The notes under the pieces are model-generated. The model worked only from the letters and a program-made list of their open reading frames with translations. It searched no databases and was not told the DNA's origin. This document shows positions 34,787 through 48,356 of a DNA stretch of 64,000 nucleotides, piece by piece. Position numbers and translations under genes: made by a program. Numbering within the stretch: the stretch's first letter is position 1; every line of letters begins with the position of its first letter. Origin of the DNA: Cloeon dipterum (Eukaryota; Arthropoda; Insecta; Ephemeroptera; Baetidae); assembly GCF_949628265.1 (NCBI RefSeq), contig NC_088787.1:23736501-23800500 (forward strand), given 5' to 3'.

Positions 34787-37700
34787 AATGAAGATATGAT
34801 CAGAATTTCTTGGAAATAAAAATTGCTTCTTGGAGTACTTAATTAAACAATATACATTTTTTTAGCTTGTTTCGCTGCTTTTTGAAACAAAACTTAATCA
34901 ATACTGTTATGAGTTACCCAAAAGGCGGAGATTATAATTTAATCACCTCTCACCTTCTTGTTAAGTTCCTATTATTGTACTATTTTTCTTTGATAAAACG
35001 GTTTTTATAGAATATTGGGGAGTGATTTTTAATTCAAGAAAAACCTTTGTCGGCGTTATTATTATCTGGCATCTGATTCAAACACTAGAAAGTGGTAATA
35101 TTTTCTACTTATTTTCTATTGGGAGACGATCGAAGCATCAAAAGGTGCTTTTTCAAACGTTGTTTTGGTCTCAAGCGCAAATAATAGAAGTCAAAAAGCA
35201 AACACCTCAATAAAGACGCTAGCTCTACAATAAAAGTGCAAAAAGGTCAAAGTCCTCTCACAAAATAAGTTAATATGTTTGTTTTTAAGGATATAAGATT
35301 TTTCTTTGCACTGCATAAAGTTATTGACTAGAATAAGCAAACACACCGCGGTATTGAAACTATTTATTAAAAGATATTATATCTGAGCATATTTCAAATT
35401 TGATGACAATAAATAATGGTATTTGATATAATCTTAATTCTATAGTGAAAATATAAATCATAATACTGAAGATTCCAAACCATTTCTGACCAAATGATGA
35501 CACTTCGTAGAAATAAAAAACTGAACTGCATAATCATTATAACAAAAAAGAGTGTAACCAAATCCGAATGATAAATAGAGAGAGCATCAGCCACAAAAAA
35601 CATCAATGCTGTATTTACTGTACTATGATTATTTCTTACGCGGCGTATATGACCTGTCATTTTTATGAATACACATTAAGCGTCGGAGTGAAAAAGCATT
35701 CCTGGAAATTTCCGACTGAATTGTAATGTAAAAATTTAGCATCAAGCAAATGAAATACAAACAAATATTTCAAACAGGAGTGGAGAAGGAAGGAGACCAG
35801 TATTCTATCAAACTCTTTGGAGAGCGGTCGCGTGCAGTGAAAACACATCTCTTTTGGTTTTTAAAGTTTTAAAGGTATTGTATTTTTTATATTTAAAACA
35901 ATATCAAGATTTACAAAGTGTTTTTAGAGTTTGATTCATATCTTACATCATATCTGGTGGATGGCGATGGTTTGCATCCACATACTTATCTTATAAGACT
36001 ACACATCTCACTTTTCTAATAAAAATTAAATAGGTTGAAGTTCATTGTAGAGGGAAAAAAGAAAAAATCATATTTCATCCTTGTTGAAATTATAGAAGTA
36101 AGCACCAGATTTTAATAACTGTTGGTCTTTTGGAAGTTATACCTATTTTTACGAAACTGCTTGAGGAATAAAACTTCTAACATCGACAATTTTTTTTATA
36201 AATCTGATGAGATTTTGACCAAAGAAATCAATCTTAATCTCAGTTACACCTACCACACTGTTTTTGGCATTTGTTCTTTTTGCTGAAGAGCAGAGAAGAA
36301 TTTACCCAACAATTTTTAATTATAGTTAGGTTATATTTAGCTGATTTTTTTTGCAAGAAGCCGTTTAATGTTTGGGACGAACGTTAAAAGCTGCGTCCAC
36401 ACGCGCGCGCAATTATACAAATTGTATGTTGCTGCCAACCCTTTGGCGCGCGGCATTGGCAATCGGTGGGTGTCGGCGACCTGCCTCACCGTGGGCGGGC
36501 GCATGCGTGACCCACTCCGGCGAGGGGTTGGCGGGGCGCGAAAGTGGCGCAGTCCGAGGGAGTGGGTCGTGGGCGCCGAGCAGTGAATCGCCGCCGGCGT
36601 CACCAGCAGCCCCATCAGCACGGTAAGACAGACGTCGGTCCCGCAGCAGCAATAATAATTCTTTTGTTGTGGCCACTGAGCGGCCGGTCAATCGGCTGCT
36701 AAAAATACTGACACACCCGGCCTTGTCCTTGCCCCGCTGGGCTGCCGTGTCTCGAATTCCCTTTCTCCGTCCCGTCGACGGCGGCCGCTGCTCCAGAGCG
36801 TTCAGAGGATGGAGATGCCGCGGGAAGATCGGCCAAATTTTCAGGCCTAATTGGGCCACGCTGGCCGCGCGCCCACTAATCTCAAAATCTGTTTCATTAT
36901 AGACCGCGCGCGCACTGCGACTCTGTCATATTATATTTTTGAAGAGGCGCGGAAAGCACTGAATTAGTACTGCCAGAAATATGTGTGTGTGCGCGCTTGA
37001 CTGACGAGAACTGTGTCACTTGAGGATTAGGCAAGGCGAGACTCGTGTTAATTGGTTTCAGAGTAGAATCATTTGCACTATTTCGCCTGAATGACCGTAA
37101 TGGGTATTTTTTTAACATGATTTTCTTGTCTCTACAGTTCGTGCCAAAAGGTATATGTCAAAGCCTCTTTGAAACATAAAATTCACTGTTTGCAAAACAT
37201 CACGGGAAGTAAATAAATTATAAAGTTTATTTTGTACAGAGATTACAAACGCATCATTTATCTGATTGCCACTTACATTTTTCATTTTCATTTTTAGATA
37301 ACATAATTATATATATTTGTGTAACATGAATTAAATGGGTAAACATAAATTATGTTTGTTTATAAAAAACAAGCACGCGTGATTTTCATAAATAATTTTT
37401 TGCTGAAAATTTTTTCTTGATCAGACTGTGATCACAGTGTTCTTTGATCATAATAAAATATTTCATAATTAATATTTTTGGTTACTCTCACAATCAGTCA
37501 AAATATTTCGGCTTTGAAACCTATACTGCTTTTGAAAAAAAATGTTTTTGCAATAGTCTCGCGGGTTCAGAGGTGTGCTTTAATCATACATATTTCACCA
37601 TTCAAGCATTGAACGCCTAATGATATGCCAGCATGGAACAATCAGAGAGCTAAAATATTTATTTAAAATAATAAACAAATATCACTAATAAACATGATTT

Positions 37701-40700
37701 AAATTATTAAATAATAATATTAAAATAAGATTATTCAAATAAAATTTCAAAAGGAGAAAAACATTATGCAGTATATTTGAAAGAAATTGCTGAGAAAGAA
37801 ATTGAAAGAAATTTTAAGAACCAACTTAAATGCACGATATAAATTAATTTGAATATCATAAAATTAAGTAAAATGGCATTAAGTTGTAATAAAATACTAG
37901 AAGCCACGCTAATCTCATTCTTGACATTAGCATATTCGGAGAAGGAATGCTATTATCAAAGTGGGGCAAGTCGACCGCGCTAGCGCGCGCGTGTGTTGCG
38001 CAAAAGGGGATGCAGTATAATGCACTTGATCCATTCATGCTACTAGTTATGTTCCTGTATTTTTCCATGAGGGCCTGCGTGTGGGGCAGAGCATCGAATT
38101 CCGGGTTCTGGAATATTCTACATCTGGGGAGACGCTCACCTCAGGTAGCAACACGCGTCAAAAGTCACTTGTTAACTGTGCAGTTCATTTGGTCAGAAAC
38201 ACTCTGGGCTGGAAAATGTTTGGCGGAAAAAATTCATACCTCTCCATGCCTCCTTACTGGTAAATACGTAGAATTTAATTGACCAGCAACGAAAGAAGCA
38301 ATTTATTTGCAACAAATCATAGCAATATTTCGCTGTGAAGTATTTTTTAAGTTAAACAAGATTATCTATGCACTTGTTTCTTTTTAAGATGGCATCAAAA
38401 GCAACCGGCTTTTTAATTATTCAGAATACTTTAAAATCATGAGAGTATCAGGTAAATCTATAGTTAATTATTTAGAGCATGCCAATAATGTTGAATGATC
38501 TTGAATTAGCTCGAAACGAATTGATTCAAAATAATACTGCGCACGCTGCCCCAATTTAAGGGTAAACAAACAGCAGCTGCTCATCTATTTTCCGCGAGTG
38601 CAAAGGAATATTGAATAATATCGGACTTGTGTCGAGCCGGACTAATTTTAACAGCAAGCGCGCTTGGTAAGAGAGAGCCCAGCGAGAGTGCAATGATTTT
38701 TCTACTGCTCCGCCGTGTCTATTACTATACACTATATAGCCGTACATATTTCCGCGAATTGGGCCAAGTATACGCTCGCGGACGCCAGCTCACTCTCGAC
38801 TCATTCCAGATTTGATGACAAAATGCTCGTATTCCATTTCCTCTCGATAATTAGATGTACTAGAGTAATTGGCAAACAAAAGCGAACGACTGTCTTCTGC
38901 AATTATCAGCGGCTCGCCAAGGTTTTCGCCTCCTTGTTTACCACACACATAAATGTTTGCGCGTTTGCTCTCGTTATGACTCTGCGCTGACTGTTGCTGT
39001 ATGTGACTTTTAATTATTGAGAGTTCGCCGACAACTCACGGCTGTCACTCACGTCACTTGAAAGAAAAAAAGGAAATCAGAGCTGATCGATTATTTTATC
39101 CTCTGTTAATTGGGAACAACAGCAGTCGCACTCGAGAAAAACAGAACCTGAGATTTCTTTAGACAAGATTTTTAGAGTGATAATAATTTTGATGTTGGAG
39201 GAAATAATTTACAGTAGCAGATGATTAGAAAATAGCATGTGGAGCAGACTTTACTATTTTTTTGCGGGAAGAGTGAGGAAAAAACGAACTCTGTTGTTTT
39301 AAAGATTTGACGAAATCAATTTACTTTATGAATATTTTCATTCCCTACACAAATCACACAAAAACAGCGTTGATGTAAATATATTTACTGCATGTGTCTA
39401 TTCAATGTTTTAATTTTTTTTATTTTTTCCATTGAATTAAACAACAACAATTTCATAGGCTTTTTTGTACTTCATTTTCATAAGTTTAACGTGTATCTAA
39501 GAAAAACTCTCAAAATTTAAGGCATTCTACAGCTTTGCGCGAAAATATTGAACTTCCTCAAGATAGACATAAAGTCAAAGGTAAGATGCACTAGAACTAT
39601 AATATTGATATCAAGTCCGTATAACTTGGATTATATCCAAAACAATTAGTTTATCCCCAGCTTGTTCAGTCCAGCTTAATCGCTTGGATCAAAATTGCGA
39701 CAGAGTCAAGGCCTGTTGAAATAAAGTCATGCGCAGGTCAATCACAAGAAGTCGCGCGATATTTTTCTCAACGCACTTCGCGAATGATGTTTGTTGCTTG
39801 CGTTGTTACCTTGGCACCGGGAGTGGATAAAGAGCGATCGAAGCAATAGTAATTGTTATGTGAGAGAGTGCGACAAGTCAATGTGCGCATCTTGGCACGG
39901 CCAGACGCTCTACACGTGTGCGCCAAAACACACACATGAACGTGACATACTTCTTGCAATCAAAATAACGTGAAAATGAACGTAAATGCTACATGTTGTT
40001 ACCATTGTAAATGCAGCAACTAACTGCGTTCAAATTTTGACAGTTAAGCGTATTGCAACACTGGGAATTACGGTTGCTATATGAAAATATTGCTTAGTGC
40101 GGGCTGACATTGCGTATAATTGATAAGGAATGTCTCATAAAGATTGACTGCATTTTTACCCCCGCGCTGTAAAACATTGTTAGTTATAGCCTAGCCTTTT
40201 TGCACGTTACCATTTATTTGGAAATCGAGGACGAGACGAAATATATTGTGTATGAAGGGATACCATAATAAGAAATGGAGGTCATAGTGCTGCTAAGAGG
40301 AAGCTCAACAAGTCACAACAGATTTACAGCTCAAAAATCCCAATTAATTTCTCATGCCAATCGAAAGTTTGATATGAGCTAAATAAATTCTTAATTCAAT
40401 CATAGACTTTGTTCCTTATCTCGATTATAAGTAAACTAAAAAAGGTGAATCACTTCAATAAATTAATAAATCGTAATTGAAATTAACTCGTGCCATTTCA
40501 CTGATAAGAAGTACCAAGCAGGAAACCGGCTTTCCTCTGGCCTCGTCTCCAATCATTAAAACTATTAACACGCTGATAATCTCGCGGGATGGATGAAATT
40601 GTAAAGTTCTTTCACCTCGGTCTTAATCATCACTTTTACCCTCGTACGCGCGAACCGCCGTCACGCTTGCAGTGCGAAAGTGAGAATGGAATAAGTAGCT

Positions 40701-40996
40701 TCCGCGCACAATATATCGCGCGGGAGGTGACACGAGAGAGCAAAGCCGCAGTCTTAGTCTCTGTGAGTGCTCATTGCTGATTGTCAACTCCGCTCAGCCG
40801 GCAAAATGCGGAAATCCAAGTATTTAAATTCCAATCCATTTATACATTTTAAACAGATTATAAAAAAATATCAAATAGTTACGCTTACAACGCGTTTAAA
40901 AAAATTTTCAGTCAAGACACAAAATAATCTAATTTACAGGGTACAAAATAATGTTTCTTACTTGTGCGTTTTGTTCGTTGCAGGCACTGTGCTTAC
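34787..40996. other. Intergenic DNA upstream of the SLC16-type transporter
   Basis: About 6 kb of mainly AT-rich sequence with no supported gene. One GC-rich islet at about 36370-36880 has long open frames on both strands, but these lack family resemblance and splice partners; it reads more like a CpG-type promoter or conserved regulatory block. A splice acceptor (TTGCAG) ends at 40983, so the transporter's 5' UTR exon must lie in this interval. Confidence 0.5.
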
Positions 40997-43900
40997 ATGT
41001 ACGGCTCAACGCCTACCATCGTAGTAACTCCCAGCTGCAATGCTCCTCTGGTCGGATGGAGCACGGACGGCTCGCCCGTGGCACAGCAGTTACCTGCCGC
41101 GGTCCGATCTGCCACCTTCAAACACTCGCCAAGGTGTGTTGTGTGCTAGTGTCTTGTCAAATTGCTGCTCTACATTTCGCACTTTCACTGCCTTCGCAAT
41201 ATTAAATAGATGCTTGAGGTAGTTCGGTGGCCTCAAAAGGCGTTTTAGACCAACGAATTGTGACTGCTTCTTAGCTGATGCCATGCTTTTTACAGTTGTA
41301 TGTTGAACATGATATACAAATAAGAGTAGTCACCATAGAGGCAACGAATTTTTTAAATATGGGTACTAAACTGAAATAATACATGTCTGTGAAATAAGTT
41401 GAATCTTTTAATAGCTCAATCTCTTCTTTAAAATTTTAATACGTGATAAATATACTTCGTTCCGTGTTGAAATCTGTTGCTCAGCAATTGAGTGAAAAAT
41501 ATTTTTAAAAGCGGAATTTCTTTTGCACATGCAGCGTTTCCAGCAATTACGTGTTTTCTGAGTGCTTAATAATTGTCAGGGCTTTTACCTGACAATCGTA
41601 ACATCATCGGTTAAAATCCCTGAAAGTGATACAAAACTTATTAAGAAAATAGTTTTAAAGGATTAAAAGATATCGATTTTCTACAGCGATTTAAAAAAAT
41701 GGAAAACATTAAAATCTATTATTTTCTATTTTATTAGTACTAAAATTTGTGGCCATGCATGACCATTGAAAATTTGCAAACTTTATATTTCATTCAACTT
41801 AAAGTAAATGTAACTCTTATTCCAGGAAAATTAGCCTCAAATAAGTTGCAAAATACTCGCTTTCCAAGAAAGATATGAAAATAGCACAGGCTGATAGCAC
41901 ATTGGTTTAAAATTACAAAACTAAACCATCTTTCTTAAGAAATAATTTTCACGTGATGTTGGTTGCATTCTTGATCGGAAAATACGGGAAAAATAATAAA
42001 AAGATCTTATCTCCGTTGAGTTCAGAGTTTTAATTTACTTGAATACATTTTATGAGATTAAAAAAATTATTTTTACAAAAAACACGCGCACATATTTTGT
42101 AACGTTAATATATTATTATTATTTTTCTGCAACAAAATTATTTAATAGAGTATAAATTTGTACTTTCACCCCATAGATTATGGCGAGCTGGATTCTCCGA
42201 AACTGGTTAAAAGTTCACACTTGAATGGTTCACTTAAATTAATGAAACTAATCCAAACCACAATGTTTGATGATGGAATTTCTTTAATTTACATTACATC
42301 TACATTATTTCAATACCAATATTAAGATACAGCACGTATTTCGACTGTAACGTAGATAGAAATTGATTTGGAAGCTAAAAATAATTATTGATTTCAGTGC
42401 GGAAAGCGTAAATATAGAGGTATGCTCCACCGGTGACGAGCAACAAGACGAGCGGGATGGCCCCACGGACGGTGGTTGGGGCTGGGTGGTGGTGGTGTGC
42501 TCGCTGGCGCTGTCGCTCATTCTCGACGGCATCAGTTACAGTTTCGGCCTCATCTACAAGGAGCTGCTGAAGGAGTTCCACGAAAGCAAGAGCAAGACGT
42601 CGTGGGTGAATGCGCTATTCTTGGCGGTGCCGCTGCTCTCAGGGCCTCTGGCTAGCAACCTGGTCGAGCGCTTTGGCTGCCGCTCGATGACCATTCTCGG
42701 TGGAGTCCTTGGCGCCGCCGGCTTCGTCCTCAGCGCCGTCGTTGGTGAGCGAAACTTACTCTTTCGCCCGATCGATAGAATCGAGCTGCACACTTTTCTC
42801 GACGGGGCATATTTTGTTTGTCAGAAAAGCAAACACAAGTGATGGTGCGAGGATGTTCAGCTTCAAAGCTGTTCTAGAGAACAATCCATACTTGAGCTGA
42901 CAGCTTGAAGCTTGCCTCTGCGACATGAGAGCAAGTTAAAGGATGTATATTGTGATATGCGTATAGAAAGAAAGTAAAAACGGTGCGCGAGACAGCAAGG
43001 AGAGAATACATATAAAAATACAGCAGGGCGGGCAAAAATAGAGGGAAGGAGTTATTTCACTGTTTTCTTTCATCGCTTTCATCATCTGTAATTTATATGT
43101 ATTGCAAAAAAGCATTTATCTTATTTTTGGGGAGGCCATAAGACATTATAATTTATAACTTTTTTTAGCGATATAAGGTTCAGATGTTTTATGGTGCTTT
43201 TTTAATAGTTCTGACCCAAAAGAATCAGATCAGAGTTAATGTTCCAATGGATATTTCATGCTCTTGCGCGTTGATATAAAAAATGTATACCTTTTTAATT
43301 AGTAACAGCTGTATCTCACTAATTCAAATTTGAAACTAATAGCACGCATTTACACTGATTCCTGTTCTAAATGAAATCACTAAAGCAAAATGAAATAAGA
43401 CAGTGAAAATATAATTGCTGGATTTTTATTCAGATTTAAAATTTCAAATTGAATTTTTGAGGCTTTGATAAAGTCGATAGTTTAAAATGATACCAGTATA
43501 ACTGAACTTATGTGTCTAAAAAATTACGAACCGAGGGTACAAGTTAACATTCGAAAGTATAAAAATCCAATTTTAAAGTAATGGACACCTAACAGATTGC
43601 GAAAAACTAAATAAAACACCCAAATGAAATCCAAAGATTAAAATCCTATTCGAGGGTTAAAAATTAATTGTTTAAACCTTGATATTAAAATATAACGATG
43701 TTTTTTTTTACATTTGCGGCAAGGAAACAAAAATTTCCACGCGAGGCTATAAGTATTGCGATTCATTTGTGTGTGACAGTAAGTTTCTTTTAACGGTTTT
43801 AACGTATGAAAATATTGAAGCAAAAGTCAAGAAATTGAGAAAATTTGGACCTCCTATATTTTCGCTAATAAATTATGAATCAACTAGTATTCCTATTTCT

Positions 43901-45668
43901 ACAGGGAGCTCAATAGAAGTACTATTATTGACATACGGCGTCATCACGGGTCTAGGCATGGCGTTGTGCTACGTGACAGCTGTGGTCGGCGTCGCCTACT
44001 GGTTCGACAAGAAGCTGTCCCTGGCCAACGGGCTTGGGGTGTGCGGCACCGGCATCGGCACCTTCATCATGGCGCCAGTCACGCAACTGCTCATTGAGAC
44101 CTACAACTGGCGTGGCGCCACGGTTTTGCTCGGTAGGAAATCACTAAGGACCAAATTCATTCTCGTTAAAACTGCTAATTGCTTTCCAGGCGGCGTTTTT
44201 CTGCAAATGTGCGTTTGCGGTGCGTTAATGCGTGAGCCACAGTACATCCTGAAACAGAGAAAGAATCAGCGAAACAACGACAACAACAACTCGTGCGAGA
44301 CATTGCGCGTGCAGGAGCCTGAGAAGGTCAGACGCAGTTTGACTCCAGCACCTCTTGAAGGGCAGCTTGTGCAACATAGGTGAGCCTTAAATCCAGAGAA
44401 CGATTCTTTGACTAAAAATGCCACGTTCATTCTTGTTTTATTAATTTTTTCAAATTTACCTGACGTTGTTTCATGGTTCATGGATTAAAATTTCAAAACT
44501 CCGTCAATATAACTTGAGTGTTAAATCTAAGAAAAAAAAACCATAGTGAAATAGTAACTCTCTCCATAGACACTCGTTGACCTACCGCGGTGCTATGGTG
44601 TGTCTGCAGCCAAGGAGAGAATTCAGCGAAGACAACCGCGCCACCTCTTGCCCTGACCTTCTACTGCAGGTGAAGCTTCCTTCTAGGGCTCCGGTCCAGC
44701 GGCCGCACTACTGGCTCGATGCCGGACTCTTCTTGGAGCCGGCCTTTTTGCTCCTCTCCGTCAGCACCCTGCTACTCTTCATGAGTTTCATCGTGCCGTA
44801 CCTTTACCTCGCGGAGCACCTTCTTCGGAAGGGCTACACAGATGTGAGCACAATTATTTAACATTTTCTCTCTGGCACATTTTTTACACTGCTTTTTTGG
44901 TTTGCTAAGAAATAAATTTTTAATCCTTGTCAGGGACATTTTAAGAGAGTAAAATTTAAATAATTGTTCCTGCTGCAGAATGAAGCTGCTTTCCTGATCT
45001 CAGTGATCGGCGTGCCCAACACCCTGGCCATGGTGTTCCTGGGCTGGGCCGGCGACAAGCCATGGCTGCCAGTGAGCAAAACATACGCCGTCTGCTTGAT
45101 CGTCTGCGGCATCTCAATATTTGTGATGCCACTGGTTGTATGCTCATACGCGGGGCTGATGACGGCAGTCATCTTTTTTGGCCTCTCCTTCGCCGCCAAC
45201 TACTCCTTTACTCCCGTCCTCCTCGTCCAACTGGTCGCCATGGAACGCTTCTCGGCCGCGTACGGCCTCATGCTGCTTGTGCAGGGTGCTGGGAATTTGA
45301 TAGGTCCACCATTAGCAGGTCCGATTTAAATTACAGTAAATTTTTTCCCTCTATAACCAAAAATACTATTATCTATTAATATTTCATATATATATTAACA
45401 AGTTACAAATATTTTTAGCCCAAAAATTCAAACTTAGAGGTTCCAAGTTTCTTTCTACCCTATAATGCAATAGTTTAAATATATTACAATTTAGTTTAAT
45501 TTTTGTAATTTTCAAGGTATGATCTCCGACTTGACTGGAAATTGGGACCTGGCGTTTTACCTTGCTGGTGTTTTGACTGTGATAGCTGGCTTTCTCACCT
45601 TCCTCATCCCTCTCTACAGCAAACCATTACCAAGCAGAAAAAAATCGTCAGGAGCAACGCAAGTGTGA
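40997..45668 (+). CDS. SLC16-family monocarboxylate-type transporter (major facilitator superfamily)
   Basis: Exons 40997-41133, 42398-42744, 43905-44132, 44190-44379, 44570-44843, 44979-45318 and 45517-45668 give 555 residues, all phases matching. A 68-residue cytosolic N-terminus leads into the family signature DGGWGWVVV (Asp70-Trp75 core) at the start of membrane helix 1. A long polar loop after helix 6 (KQRKNQRNN, several Ser/Pro) divides two six-helix halves. A helix-8-like VPNTLAMVFLGWAGDK segment lies in the second half. MCTs move lactate, pyruvate, ketone bodies or, in some insect paralogues, other small carboxylates with protons across the plasma membrane; the substrate cannot be read here. 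The start is the only ATG in the first exon, which joins in phase 2 across a 1.26-kb intron. Intron 2 is about 1.16 kb; nothing else was seen in either. The donor at 45319 (GTCCGA) is weak. Confidence 0.9.
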
Positions 45669-46719
45669 GAGGATAACAAAAACTGAACCCGACATTGTTA
45701 ATAATGTAAACACACATACTATTTCTCGAGATTTTTTTACATAACTAATGAAGACTGAGCTGTGATCGATTGCAGTGATATTAGGACTTAACTATACTCT
45801 TATTGTTATTATACAAGAAACTACCCTAGTATTATGCAACTGGATACGCAGCACTATCAGTATTTTTAAGCCTCATCAATGTTAATATACTATAAAAGTA
45901 TAAAACCATAAGTGCAACTTTTGTGTATTTTTCAGCAGTACTCACGTGCGCTTCTCATTATGTTTGTTTTGTTTGATAAAAATGACTGTAAATTAAGATA
46001 GTAACAATAAAAATTCTGTCGCTGAAAAACCGTTAATTTCATTAACCCAATATGAGAAAATTACGATTGACAAGAAACTGATCAGTACAACACACATACA
46101 TAATTTTATTTTGGAATAATTGTGATGTGATTATTTAGCCCCTATGCCAAAAATAGCAATAACTTCAATTACTCATTCTCAATTAGTTTCATTAATTTGT
46201 GAAAGAGGATTAATTATGCTTCATTTATCGCTATTTCGATTAAATTTCAACATGTCAAAGGTTTCATAGCATTTTTTCATAAATTATAGATATACAGTGA
46301 CAAAATAAAATTCAATCAAAGTTGGTATTCGACAATTTAACAAAATTGAAAAAAGTTTAACAGCATGCTTTTTCTGGTATACACAGCTTCACAATAAATT
46401 CATTTCCTCGATTTTTTCTATACGGAATGTATATTTAGTATTATATAATTGCAGTGCTCAACTACTGAGAAAAACGTCATACACGCAATATAAACGGGAG
46501 AGTTTCCCGGCACGCTCTTGGATGAGAAAGGGTAGAGCAACTCTTCCCGGAAAAACACACATCCGGACCATTTGAGCAAAGAAACCATATTTAAGAAAAG
46601 ACAAAACCATGGCAACTGCAGACAAAACATTTTGAAACTTTTATGTCTCACTAGGTTGGTGCACATAAAAAGAAGGCTTATTTGTAAACGATTTTTATCC
46701 GTTCATATGAACAGCCAAC
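45669..46719. other. 3' UTR of the transporter and spacer
   Basis: AT-rich, no coding sequence seen. The likely transporter poly(A) signal AATAAA is at 46006-46011. The odorant-receptor promoter must lie in the last few hundred bases; no TATA box was assigned. Confidence 0.5.
46006..46011 (+). terminator. Poly(A) signal of the SLC16-type transporter
   Basis: AATAAA 338 bases after the stop codon at 45668. Confidence 0.5.
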
Positions 46720-48314
46720 ATGGAGTTGGAAATATCGGCGCGTCTGCTAAAACTTACAGGGCTACTAGAGTTTGAAATGCCTGGATTGAGAGCGAGGCTT
46801 TTTAACTGGGGCTCCCGACTGCGGACTCTTATTATGTGCTTAGTTTATGCTCTGGGGATTATAGAAGCGATGCACGTTGAAAATATTACCTTGATCCACA
46901 CCTTGGTGGCCAGTCAGAGGGCAATGATGGCAATTCTGATCATAACTTACTTCTTCATCTTCCACAAGAAATTATCAAAAGTGAAAAGAATTATGCGCAT
47001 GTTTGAGGGTGAGTGTTAGAATAAAATTATATGCTCTTTACAAGTTTTTACTTTTTGATTTTTCAGAGTTTCCTAAATTTTCCAACGATGAGACAAATTT
47101 GTATGCACAGCACAACTTGATCGATGCTAAAAATATGATGCGCAAAAAAACCTTGATATATTTTTTGATCCAGTCACCTTTTCCTCTTTTCTACACCTTC
47201 TTCAAGATAGCTGAGTACCCTTTATATTTGCATTTCTCCATTTTCTTAAAACTAACTCAATTTCAGCTTATATAGTACAGTCAAGTTTCACTATGTGGAC
47301 ATGACGAATGAAAATATTCAAATCCTTTTGACAGCTCTTGCTGGTTACTGGTGGTTCATCGTTCAGCCATGGCAGAAAATACTCTTTAGCGTTTTACATT
47401 GTGAGTTTCCATTAAAAGTGATAATTTAAATTAAGCCCTCTTTTTTGTACCTCTCAGCGTTTGCATTTTGGCAATTTACGTTTGTACTCTCTGCTGCTGA
47501 CTCTTTCATCAATTGCTGCATTTTTGCGACGTCTGAGCACATCAAATTTCTGGCAGAAACTGTGTCCGAAGCTCTTAAGCCGGCACCGTACTCAACAAAT
47601 ATGACCCTTGAATTTCGTGAATGGCTCTGCTATCATCGGCATACAAGAAGGTTAAAATATTGTTAATATTTTCTTAAGGGATAATGGCAACTCTCATTTC
47701 AGATTAGTCGAATTGATCAGTGATACGTTTGCGATGCAGTTGAGCATTATAATACTTTATTACATTTCAAACATTTCAATAATGGTCTATTTTTTCGTGT
47801 TGGTAGGAGGCTTAACTTTTCACAACTTTCCCCATGCATGATAAAGATAAATTAAAATCATTCCAGGGGTGGGACATAACGATTTTGCCGTTTCTGGTGT
47901 TTTACTTGATTCAGCCTTATTTTTACTGCAGAGCGGGAGAGAAGCTTAAAAAAGAGGTAAAGAACTCACTTTTCGTGATGTCGTGATTTCTTGAAATGAA
48001 CCTTTCAGAGCTCATTGTTGGCTGAAAATGTTAAGCGTGAAATTCTGCGTCAGATAATCACCGGTGAATTGAAGCACGGAACGATGACCAACGCCATCGA
48101 GGATTTGATTGAAGATTGCGGACCAAAAAACTACCCCTGTATGCAGCCAATAGGATTTGGATCCTTGTCGAAAGTTCTTTTTGCTAAAGTAATAGTATTT
48201 TAGCTGTGAGATAATATACCAATTATTTTAATAAACATAATATTTCAGCTGCTGTACACAAGCAATTATTGGCTATTTGCTCTCATGCAATGGAAACCGA
48301 TCAACAATAATTAA
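46720..48314 (+). CDS. Insect odorant receptor (7tm_6 family)
   Basis: Eight exons (46720-47008, 47067-47214, 47267-47400, 47458-47650, 47703-47802, 47867-47956, 48009-48188, 48249-48314) join to 399 residues, the typical odorant-receptor length, with introns mostly under 80 bases. There are several hydrophobic segments and no signal peptide, as expected for a receptor with an intracellular N-terminus. The C-terminus shows the family pattern: Gly-Ser-Leu-Ser then Phe in GFGSLSKVLF, followed by the last helix with LLYTSNYWLFALM (residues 379-391), where the Tyr/Ser/Leu positions match the conserved end of insect ORs. Such receptors pair with Orco to form odour-gated cation channels in sensory dendrites; the ligand is unknown. 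The donor at 47651 (GTTAAA) is weak. A gustatory receptor is the alternative reading, but the C-terminal motif is OR-like and not the TYhhhhhQF of GRs. Confidence 0.78.
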
Positions 48315-48356
48315 ACTTGTGAAGTAAAATAACAAATATTCGCAGTTCGGAAATTA

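Noticed and set aside
36413-36859. 148-codon minus-strand frame
   Set aside because: It is also open on the plus strand, Arg/Ala/Pro-biased and without domain or splice partner; explained by GC content.
46720-48314. Gustatory receptor instead of odorant receptor
   Set aside because: The C-terminal TYhhhhhQF signature of GRs is absent, while the final-helix pattern of ORs is present.
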